Shown here: in pieces, positions 57,543 through 64,000 of the stretch
Layout: every line of letters starts with the position of its first letter
Numbering within the stretch: position 1 is the stretch's first letter
Assembly (NCBI RefSeq): GCF_029906645.1
Contig: NZ_JARYGZ010000001.1
Span: 1,049,208 to 1,113,207 of the forward strand
Origin: Sphingomonas oryzagri
GTDB taxonomy: Bacteria > Pseudomonadota > Alphaproteobacteria > Sphingomonadales > Sphingomonadaceae
DNA length: 64,000 nucleotides
Direction of reading: 5' to 3'
Translations under genes and position numbers: made by a program
The notes under the pieces: generated by a model
Told to the model about the DNA's origin: nothing
Databases searched by the model: none
What the model saw: the letters and a program-made list of their open reading frames with translations, nothing else

Positions 57543-59126
57543 TCAGCCTGTCAGATCGACGCGCCGCACTACATCGATCGCGTCGAGAAAGGCCTCGTCA
57601 TGGCTGACCACCAGCAGCGCACCGTCATAGGCCGTCAGCGCCGCCTCGATCGCGGCGATCGAATCGAGATCGAGGTGGTTGGTCGGCTCGTCGAGGATCA
57701 GGAGTTGCGGCGGCGTCGGGCTACCCAGCGTGCAGGCGAGCCCCGCCCGCAGCATCTCACCGCCGCTCAGCGTGCCGACCCGCTGCAGGGCGGCGTCGGC
57801 CCTGAAGCGGAAGTGGGCCAGCGCCGAGCGGCACGCAAAGTCATCGGTCCCCGGGTTGAGCCGCTGGTAATTGTCGGCGATCGACAGCGCGGGATCGAGG
57901 AGGGCCGCCGCCTGATCGAACATCGCGAAGCGCGCGACGCGGTCGACCGAGCCAGACCATGGCGCGATGCGGCCGGCGATCACGCCGAGCAGGGTCGTCT
58001 TGCCCGATCCGTTCGGCCCCATGATCGCCACGCGCTCCGGCCCGGTCATGGTCAAAGAGAGGTTGCGGATCACCGGTGACGCCTGGTCGTAGCCGGCGGT
58101 GACGCGGTCCAGTTCGAGCACCATCTTGCCGCCGGGCAGCCCGGTCGGCGCGAGCGAGACCTTCATCGTCTCGAGCCGCTCGATCCGGTCCTGCGCGGAC
58201 GCGGCGACGGCCGACGCCTCGCCTTTCTGGCGTTCGGCGAGCCGGGCATTCTCGCCGCCGCTATTCTCGGCGCGCTCCTTCCGCGCGCCGATCAGAATGC
58301 GCGGCATGTCGCCCCGCGCTCCCTTCCGGCTGCCGGCAGCGTCGCGTTTCTGCTTCCGCTCGATCGCGACCTGCGCCTTCCGCTCGATCTCGCCGAGCTG
58401 CCGCTCCGCGACCTTCAGGTCATGCTGCGCGGCGGCCAGCTCGATCGCCTTGCGCTCCCGATAGTGGCTCCAATTGCCGCCATAGCGTGTCGCGCCGAGC
58501 GAAGTCATCTCGACGATCGCGTCCATCGTCTCCAGCAGCTCGCGATCATGGCTGACGACGATCGCACCCCCACGCCAGGACGCGAGCAGATCGAGCAGCG
58601 CCGCCCGCCCCTCGCGATCGAGATTGTTGGTCGGCTCGTCGAGCAGGAGGATATCGGGATCGGCGAGCAGCACGCCGGCGATGGCGGCGCGCGTTCGCTG
58701 CCCGCCGGACAGCGAGGCCAGCCGGGTCCCGGCATCCGCCTCCAGCCCGACCCGCGCCAGAGCGGAGGCGAGACGGGCTTCCAGCGTCCAGTCCGCCTCG
58801 GCCAGCTCCGCCGCTGTCGCCATACCGGCGTCCGCCCTGCGCAGGATGGCGAGATCGTCCGCAATGCCGAACAGATCGGCGATGGTTTCGCCCAGGCCGA
58901 CCTGTACGATCTGGCGCAGCACGGCGACGGTGCCGTCGACGACGACCCTGCCGGCTGTCGGCTCGCGCTCGCCCGCCAGCAGCTTCAGCAGGCTGGTCTT
59001 GCCGACGCCGTTGCGCCCGACGATGCCGACGCGCTCGGCGTTGAAGACCAGATCGAGATGGGAGAAAACCGGATGGCCGTCCGGCGTCGACCAGCCAAGG
59101 TCGAGCGTCGTGATCGCAGCGGGCAT
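57543..59126 (-). CDS. ABC-F family ATPase
   Basis: This protein of about 527 residues has two ABC domains and no membrane part. Walker A motifs are GRNGVGKTS and GPNGSGKTT; signature motifs are LSGGQRTRAAIAG and LSGGEMLRAGLA; Walker B blocks end in LLLDEPTNNLD and LILDEPTNHLD. A charged linker lies between them. ABC-F proteins act on the ribosome, in translation control or antibiotic resistance. ATG 59126 or 59132 may be used. It converges with the hydrolase gene (4-base gap). Confidence 0.92.
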   Translation of the reverse strand: MPAAITTLDLGWSTPDGHPVFSHLDLVFNAERVGIVGRNGVGKTSLLKLLAGEREPTAGRVVVDGTVAVLRQIVQVGLGETIADLFGIADDLAILRRADAGMATAAELAEADWTLEARLASALARVGLEADAGTRLASLSGGQRTRAAIAGVLLADPDILLLDEPTNNLDREGRAALLDLLASWRGGAIVVSHDRELLETMDAIVEMTSLGATRYGGNWSHYRERKAIELAAAQHDLKVAERQLGEIERKAQVAIERKQKRDAAGSRKGARGDMPRILIGARKERAENSGGENARLAERQKGEASAVAASAQDRIERLETMKVSLAPTGLPGGKMVLELDRVTAGYDQASPVIRNLSLTMTGPERVAIMGPNGSGKTTLLGVIAGRIAPWSGSVDRVARFAMFDQAAALLDPALSIADNYQRLNPGTDDFACRSALAHFRFRADAALQRVGTLSGGEMLRAGLACTLGSPTPPQLLILDEPTNHLDLDSIAAIEAALTAYDGALLVVSHDEAFLDAIDVVRRVDLTG

Positions 59127-59538
59127 GAACATGATTTCCCTGAAGGCAAGACGGATCGCATTGCTGTCAGATCGAAATCACATGGCTCAATATATCCTGG
59201 TTTAATCGGGGCATCGTAGGGCCATTGGATATTCTCGGCAACACGATCCCGGCAGGCTCGGCCCATCGCCATCCAGTTACCGATCTCGAACAAGCCAAAA
59301 AGCAGACCGCCCAAAATTAAGAGCGGTGCGGCAGCACTCGGATGGCCGCAATTGGCGCGCTTTTGACCGGCAGGTCGCAGCGCCGGGACACCTGAGCGAA
59401 AGCGCGGTCAGTACCCACAATCGCCACGCTTATCTATTGCGTGGGTCGATAAAACCGTCTTGGTCTCACTCGGCATCGGCCAGCACCGGATTTAGAAGAC
59501 CGCCTATCGATGCGGAGATCAAGGACGAGGATATCAGA
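59127..59538. other. Intergenic stretch before the ribbon-helix-helix gene
   Basis: About 410 bases hold the promoter of the ABC-F gene and possibly that of the next gene. An open frame runs from 59326, but its first 71 codons have no protein-like character, so I place the start of the next gene at 59539. Confidence 0.4.
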
Positions 59539-59757
59539 GTGGGTGACCGAAGAGACCCCGTGGTCGGCGTGCGGCTCGCGCACGAGTTGATCGCCAAGAT
59601 CGACAAACATGCGAAAAAGCACGGCGCCTTCCGATCCGAATCAATCCGATCACTTCTAGAGGCGGGTTTGGAGGCGACCCAGCGCGACGACGCACAGCGG
59701 CGAAGGCCACCGAATGGCCGCAGTTCATCACGCCGGATCGGAGGCGGGCATGATTAA
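59539..59757 (+). CDS. Small ribbon-helix-helix protein
   Basis: This 72-residue protein from GTG 59539 has an RHH-like pattern: DPVVGVRLAHELIAKIDKHAKKHGAFRSESIRSLLEAGLEA, with strand, helix, turn and helix as in CopG/MetJ-type repressors. A basic tail follows. It could regulate its own promoter or a toxin, but no toxin gene is seen beside it. The frame is open upstream to 59326, so a longer product cannot be excluded. Confidence 0.55.
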   Translation: MGDRRDPVVGVRLAHELIAKIDKHAKKHGAFRSESIRSLLEAGLEATQRDDAQRRRPPNGRSSSRRIGGGHD

Positions 59758-59814
59758 ACGGGAAAGCGGGCTTGTTGCGAGGACGGCTCCACCAGAATGG
59801 ATGGACCGGCGAGG

Positions 59815-60000
59815 CTACCGCAAGTCTCGCAGCGCCTTCAAGGCGAGGCGATAGATCTGCCGGCGTTGTTCGCTGGTCGTCTGTTCCATCTTCGCGCGGA
59901 CGGCATCCTCAGCGCGTTCGCCATGTTCTCGCATCGCGTAGGTGGCTTCCTCCTGCGCAAGACGCCTCGTCTTTGCGCTCGCCAGCCAATCGAAAAGCAT
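59815..60000 (-). CDS. Possible small helical protein, 61 aa
   Basis: This short frame encodes a highly charged helical peptide (LASAKTRRLAQEEATYAMREHGERAEDAVRAKM, then RRQIYRLALKALRDLR). No family is recognised. Composition is protein-like and there is no better frame on the other strand, but nothing else supports it. Confidence 0.4.
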   Translation of the reverse strand: MLFDWLASAKTRRLAQEEATYAMREHGERAEDAVRAKMEQTTSEQRRQIYRLALKALRDLR

Positions 60001-60054
60001 ACCGGAAATCCCAAGTGACGGATCGATGTACGCGAGTCCCCTGCTGAAACATAG

Positions 60055-60402
60055 TTACAGGTCCGCAACGCCATCGCGATTAACGCTTTTGCCGTAGCAG
60101 CCGCATTTTGAAGTCGATCCCGGTGCGGGAAAGATCTGGTTCACGATCGAAAGCTGCCCGTCCGAAAGCAGGAAGGCCGCGCAGGTTCGGGAACAGCGAG
60201 AATTGGGCGCCTTGCCGCCGCAACGGCCCAACCGCGAGCCGATGATCGAATAGAACGATCCCAGCTCTACGTAAGCCCGCTCATCTGACCATTTCCGGAG
60301 CCATTGACGGTGTTTATCGAACTCGTACGCCCGCTCGCCCTGCGTTCCATGGCGCAAGGTCATGTCATGATCGGAAGTGCTCGGCTCCAGCTCGCTTGCC
60401 AT
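60055..60402 (-). CDS. Doubtful cysteine-containing frame, 115 aa
   Basis: The frame has six cysteines in its second half (LGRCGGKAPNSRCSRTCAAF and STSKCGCYGKS) and no known domain. It is divergent from the ClC gene, and its ATG lies inside the palindrome at 60401-60421, which would be unusual. It may be a shadow. Confidence 0.3.
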   Translation of the reverse strand: MASELEPSTSDHDMTLRHGTQGERAYEFDKHRQWLRKWSDERAYVELGSFYSIIGSRLGRCGGKAPNSRCSRTCAAFLLSDGQLSIVNQIFPAPGSTSKCGCYGKSVNRDGVADL

Positions 60403-60421
60403 ATATCGCTCTACGATATAT
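60401..60421. promoter_or_regulatory. Palindromic operator upstream of the ClC gene
   Basis: ATATATCG and CGATATAT form a perfect 8-base inverted repeat with a 5-base spacer. It is strikingly AT-rich against its GC-rich surroundings and lies 30 bases before the GTG at 60452. A MarR- or PadR-type repressor site is the likely meaning; the MarR gene at 62553 is a candidate. Confidence 0.7.
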
Positions 60422-60451
60422 CTGCTCGCGAACCCTCAGACGAGTGTCGCC

Positions 60452-62221
60452 GTGACCGCTTACACGCAACCCGATTTCACGCGGCGACCGCTCGCCGATC
60501 ATAGCGTCGATGCGCGCATGCTGCTCCTTGCCGCCATGGCGCTGGTGGTCGGCACCGGTGGGGCCGTCGGTGCATGGCTCCTCCTCAAGATGATCGCGAT
60601 CGCCACCAACCTGTTCTGGTTCGGACGGCTGTCGGCCGGGCCCGCGCTAATCACCGACAGCGCCATCGGACTTGGCGTGTTGGTCATGCCCCTGGTTGGC
60701 GCGCTGATCATCGGCCTCATGGCGCGCTACGGATCGGAGAAGATCCGCGGCCACGGAATTCCCGAGGCGATCGAGACCATTCTGTTCGGCGAGAGTCGCC
60801 TGTCGGTGAAGGTTGCTTTGCTTAAGCCCCTGTCTGCAGCCGTTTCGATCGGCAGCGGCGGCCCATTCGGAGCCGAGGGTCCGATCATCATGACCGGGGG
60901 CGCGATCGGATCGCTTTTCGCCCAATGCTTTCATCTGAGCGCCGCGGAACGCAAGACATTGCTGGTGGCGGGCGCGGCAGCCGGGATGACCGCGATTTTC
61001 GGGACGCCGCTCGCCGCAATCCTGCTCGCGATCGAGGTTCTGCTGTTCGAGTGGAAACCCCGCAGTTTCGTGCCGGTGGTGGTCGCGGTGCTGGTGTCCT
61101 TCGTCTGGCGGCCGCTCTTGCTCGGATCAGGCCCCATGTTCGCGACCGCCTCGCTCGCACCGAGTGGTCTGTGGGTGGTCGGCGCTTCCAGCGCCGTCGG
61201 TCTCGTCGTCGGCCTCGAGGCCGCCTTGCTCTCCACCTTGCTCTATCGCGTGGAAGACCTGTTCCACCGCCTGCCCGTCCACTGGATGTGGTGGCCCGCC
61301 ATCGGCGCGATCTTCGTCGGTATCGGCGGGCTGATCGATCGGCATGTCCTGGGTTCGGGCTATGCCAGCATCCAGGCGCTTCTCGACGGCAGCCTCGCCA
61401 TCCGCGTCGTGATGGCGCTGCTGTTTGTGAAGGCGGTCGTCTGGTTGATCGCGCTGGGATCCGGCACGTCAGGGGGTATCCTCGCTCCCCTTCTCATCCT
61501 GGGTGGAGCGACCGGCTGCCTGATTGGGCATGCCTTGCCGGGCGACGTCGGCTTCTGGGCGATGATCGGCATGGCCGGGATCATGAGCGGCGCCATGCGC
61601 GCGCCGATGACAGGCGCGCTGTTCGCCGCCGAGCTGACCGGGCACTTCGAAAGCCTGCCTGCGACGATCGCCAGCGCGGGTGCCGCCTATGCCGTCAGCG
61701 TGCTGCTGATGCGCCGCTCAATTCTCACCGAGAAGATCGCGCGGCGCGGACGCCACATCCTCCAGGAATATACGGTCGATCCGCTCGATTTCCTGCAGGC
61801 GGGCCAGCTCATGACACCTCATCCGGACACGCTGCCCGGCTCCATGAGCATAGCCGCTGCCGGGAAGTTCTTCGCGGACGGTGCGAAGCATCGGAGCTAT
61901 CCCGTCGTCGATGCGGACGGGCGCCTGCTGGGCCTCGTTTCGCGCACCGACGCGCTTCGCTGGCGCGTCTCCGACACGGATCACGACGTCCGCCTCGCGG
62001 ATACACTTTCCGACATCTCTCAACCCGCCGCCCATCCCGAGACGCCATGCGGCCTGATCGCGGACATGATCATCGAGAGCGGGGTCGGCCGCGTGCCTAT
62101 AGTCGACCGCGAATCCGGACGCGTGGTCGGCTTGCTTTCGAGGCAGGACCTGCTCAAGGCACGGAGTACGCACCGTAAGGCCGAAAGCGATCGGTCCCGC
62201 TACGAATGGCGGTCGAGCTGA
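60452..62221 (+). CDS. ClC-type chloride channel/antiporter with CBS domains
   Basis: This protein of about 589 residues has a ClC membrane domain of many helices with the anion-site loops GSGGPFGAEGP and GSGTSGGILAP, followed by two cytoplasmic CBS domains (AGQLMTPHPDTLPGSMSIAAAGKFF and VGRVPIVDRESGRVVGLLSRQDLL). It would move chloride or a similar anion, perhaps against protons. I place the start at GTG 60452 because the frame from 60377 would include the operator palindrome; ATG 60518 is another possibility. The last 16 bases overlap the next gene. Confidence 0.88.
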   Translation: MTAYTQPDFTRRPLADHSVDARMLLLAAMALVVGTGGAVGAWLLLKMIAIATNLFWFGRLSAGPALITDSAIGLGVLVMPLVGALIIGLMARYGSEKIRGHGIPEAIETILFGESRLSVKVALLKPLSAAVSIGSGGPFGAEGPIIMTGGAIGSLFAQCFHLSAAERKTLLVAGAAAGMTAIFGTPLAAILLAIEVLLFEWKPRSFVPVVVAVLVSFVWRPLLLGSGPMFATASLAPSGLWVVGASSAVGLVVGLEAALLSTLLYRVEDLFHRLPVHWMWWPAIGAIFVGIGGLIDRHVLGSGYASIQALLDGSLAIRVVMALLFVKAVVWLIALGSGTSGGILAPLLILGGATGCLIGHALPGDVGFWAMIGMAGIMSGAMRAPMTGALFAAELTGHFESLPATIASAGAAYAVSVLLMRRSILTEKIARRGRHILQEYTVDPLDFLQAGQLMTPHPDTLPGSMSIAAAGKFFADGAKHRSYPVVDADGRLLGLVSRTDALRWRVSDTDHDVRLADTLSDISQPAAHPETPCGLIADMIIESGVGRVPIVDRESGRVVGLLSRQDLLKARSTHRKAESDRSRYEWRSS

Positions 62222-62574
62222 CAGACATGCTCGACATACTCGGCAACTGTCTGGCCCAGGTGTTCGGAGGAATGGCCGTGGCCGCGTTCTTGGCCTGGTC
62301 GTCGTGGCAGGTCTTCAAGCTGCTTCGCCGGCCCGCCCTTGGCCCCTGGATCGCGATGCTGTCCCTGCTCGCAATTCCTGGCGCCGCCCGACGCCCGCTC
62401 GTCCAGATGGTGATTCTGTTCCTCGCCATCGCCGCGCTCACGCTGATCCCCGTCGGCAGAGCCTGGAGAGAGCAGGATCGGCTGCGTCGCATGCTCCGAA
62501 GACTTGCTAAGAGCGGCATCACGGGTAGGCCGGCAACTGCGAAGACCTCGGATCAGAGCGTCCCGATGAGCTGA
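62206..62574 (+). CDS. Small hypothetical membrane protein
   Basis: This is a protein of up to 122 residues with two hydrophobic helices (VFGGMAVAAFLAWSSWQVF and LVQMVILFLAIAALTLIPVG) and a basic C-terminus. No family is recognised. It overlaps the end of the ClC gene by 16 bases, so it may be co-translated. Its 3' end overlaps the convergent MarR gene by 22 bases. ATG 62227 is an alternative start. Confidence 0.5.
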   Translation: MAVELTDMLDILGNCLAQVFGGMAVAAFLAWSSWQVFKLLRRPALGPWIAMLSLLAIPGAARRPLVQMVILFLAIAALTLIPVGRAWREQDRLRRMLRRLAKSGITGRPATAKTSDQSVPMS

Positions 62575-62951
62575 GTTAGCAACGGGCGAATTCGCCGAAG
62601 CTCTTCGCGATGCACCCGAGACAATGAGGCAAGAAGGGCACTGCCCTCTGTGGTCAGTTCGATAGGCACCTGTCGCTTGTCCGATGTGCCTGTACGGCGG
62701 CGGACCAGCCCCAATTTCACCAGCCGATCGACATGCTCGCTTGCGCTATGCGGTTTCAGCAGGAGCCGTTCGGCCAGCTCACCGACCAGCATCGCCCCAC
62801 CTGAAGCGCGGATCGCCAGCAGGGCTTGATGCTGCTGAGGCGTAACGCCCGACGAGGAGGCAGCCTGCTCGCTGAAATGCAGGAAACGGCGCAGTTCGTG
62901 CCGAATGCTCGCCAAAGCCTCGTAATGCGCGTCGCTCAGATCTTCGTCCAT
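62553..62951 (-). CDS. MarR-family transcriptional regulator
   Basis: This 132-residue MarR-type regulator has the winged helix in SGVTPQQHQALLAIRASGGAMLVGELAERLLLKPHSASEHVDRLVKLGLVRRRTG, followed by TSDKRQVPIELTTEG, the usual wing and dimer helix. No cysteine is in the sensor position, so it is not an OhrR. It is a plausible ligand-dependent repressor of the neighbouring ClC gene. Confidence 0.85.
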   Translation of the reverse strand: MDEDLSDAHYEALASIRHELRRFLHFSEQAASSSGVTPQQHQALLAIRASGGAMLVGELAERLLLKPHSASEHVDRLVKLGLVRRRTGTSDKRQVPIELTTEGSALLASLSRVHREELRRIRPLLTQLIGTL

Positions 62952-63346
62952 TCCTGCCTTCTACGGACGCCGCGCCAAAGATGCATCTCCATCGATCCCT
63001 GCGACAACAGGAACCTGTGCGCGGTCCGATGGCTGACCATCGGCAATTGCGTCAGCCCGCACCCCTTCGCTGCTGGGCACGGCCGACAAGTTCGTGAACA
63101 AGAGCACTCAGATCGTCTCGGCTGATGTCGAGCGCGTCTCCGTAATCGGCAAGGACCTCGTCGAGATCATGTCGAGGTCGTTTGCGGGGACGCGCGCGAT
63201 CAAATCGACGTGCTGGTTCGCGATGCCGAAGCCATTCCCAAGCGCGGCTTATCCGTTGCTCTGGGACGCGACTGTCACGCCATCGGGGCCTGGCCCATTG
63301 CCGGTATCGAGGGTAGCCAGCTTGGCCCCAACAAGAACGGGTGCGG
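62952..63346. other. Region without a supported gene before the ArsB-like gene
   Basis: About 395 bases contain only short frames with unconvincing composition. One frame ends in a TGA at 63349-63351, overlapping the next gene's start, and could be the tail of a degraded protein (it contains PKRGLSVALGRDCHAIG), but I do not recognise it. Confidence 0.4.
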
Positions 63347-64000
63347 ATGGTGACGGTCGCTGTCGGCGCGACGTGGTTGATTGCGGGACTTTCGACGGCG
63401 GGCGTCATCAGCCGGCCCATGCGCTGGCCCGAATGGATCTGGGCCGTCGCAGGCGCTTTTCTCCTGCTCGGCCTTGGTCTGATGCCGCTCGGCGCGGCAG
63501 CCGGCGCCATCGTTAAGGGATTCGACGTCTATCTGTTCCTGACCGGCATGATGCTGTTGTCGGAGACCGCGCGCGAGAATGGCGTATTCGACTGGGTTGC
63601 CGCCACCGCCGTCAACAGCGCGGGTCAATCGAGCAGCCGGCTCTTCCTGCTGGTCTATGCGACCGGCGTCGTCGTCACTACCTTCATGTCCAACGACGCG
63701 ACCGCGGTGGTGCTGACGCCAGCGGTCTTCGCGGTCGCAAGACAAGCCAAGGCCGAACCGCTGCCCTTGCTTTTCGCCTGCGCGCTGATCGCCAATGCCG
63801 CGAGCTTCGTGCTTCCGATCTCCAACCCAGCCAACCTCGTTCTTTATGGCGGGCACATGCCGCCCCTCGTGCAGTGGATGGGATCGTTTGCACTCCCCTC
63901 CCTTGCCTCGATCATGGTGACATATGCCGTGCTTCGTCTCGTCGAGCGCAAGCGGCTGGCCGGTGATTGCGCCTGCGATGTCGAGCGTCCCCAACTGACC
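63347..64000 (+). CDS. ArsB/NhaD-family ion transporter, N-terminal part (runs off the window)
   Basis: The first 218 codons of an integral membrane transporter are present. Hydrophobic helices and the ion-transporter superfamily blocks FDVYLFLTGMMLLSETARENGVFDWVA, TTFMSNDATAVVLTPAVFAVA and LPISNPANLVLYG are those of ArsB/NhaD-like proteins. It could export arsenite or exchange sodium; the family call is firm, the ion is not. Confidence 0.88.
   Translation, partial: MVTVAVGATWLIAGLSTAGVISRPMRWPEWIWAVAGAFLLLGLGLMPLGAAAGAIVKGFDVYLFLTGMMLLSETARENGVFDWVAATAVNSAGQSSSRLFLLVYATGVVVTTFMSNDATAVVLTPAVFAVARQAKAEPLPLLFACALIANAASFVLPISNPANLVLYGGHMPPLVQWMGSFALPSLASIMVTYAVLRLVERKRLAGDCACDVERPQLT

Noticed and set aside
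63094..63516. 140-codon plus-strand frame overlapping the ArsB-like gene
   Set aside because: It runs out of frame through the transporter and its second half is a shadow; the first half has no recognisable domain.

Overview
The window comes from a GC-rich alphaproteobacterium, most likely a sphingomonad (Sphingomonadaceae). The signs are high-GC codon use, a class II DAHP synthase, a Usg protein, a CIRCE-controlled groESL operon and a trb-type conjugation operon followed by a DUF2274 gene. No species can be named from the sequence alone.

Positions 1-17.8 kb look like ordinary chromosome. There is the 5' two thirds of an RND efflux permease with a divergent LysR regulator, and a surface-polysaccharide cluster (two GT4 glycosyltransferases, a GIPC-transferase-like beta-propeller protein, a CDP-glycerol glycerophosphotransferase-like protein, a Wzx-type flippase). 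A LacI / FucP-like MFS / outer-membrane operon, a small serine hydrolase, cysS, wecB and DAHP synthase follow. The segment ends at a tRNA-Glu(CTC) gene that carries its own CCA.

An integrative element begins at the 3' end of that tRNA. Its minus-strand operon runs traG, copG-like, trbBCDEJLFGI, DUF2274, excisionase, tyrosine integrase, with stop/start overlaps at most junctions. The integrase frame is not closed inside the element: it reads antisense through the whole tRNA and into the 3' end of the DAHP synthase gene. No relaxase, partition or replication gene is visible beside traG, and no second copy of the tRNA end was found, so the right boundary is unknown.

Beyond traG lies the most interesting part (31.5-45.3 kb). 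Three minus-strand genes encode a GHKL-type ATPase, a 753-residue phosphoribosyltransferase-like protein and a protein with a faint ADP-ribosyltransferase-like motif. Divergent to them is a 1398-residue fusion of a GT4 glycosyltransferase, a helical middle region, a B12-binding-like Rossmann domain and a radical SAM domain. Next to this set is a compact restriction-modification-like cassette (HTH protein, N6-adenine methyltransferase, PD-(D/E)XK nuclease). I read 31.5-40.7 kb as a candidate undescribed conflict or nucleotide-modification system; its function is inference only.

From 45.5 to 51.5 kb there is a stress cassette: a YozE-like protein, groEL/groES with a CIRCE operator, a small unknown protein, Usg, two Hsp20 chaperones, a complex I NDUFS4-like protein, an exported protein and a MarC-family membrane protein. 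After an AT-rich gap come a LysR/SDR pair and an ohrR/ohr peroxide-response pair with two operator palindromes. These are followed by a DUF1097 protein, a DUF6130 gene broken by one amber codon, a Tat-exported epoxide-hydrolase-like enzyme, an ABC-F ATPase, a CBS-containing ClC channel with a palindromic operator, a MarR regulator and the start of an ArsB/NhaD-family transporter cut by the window edge.
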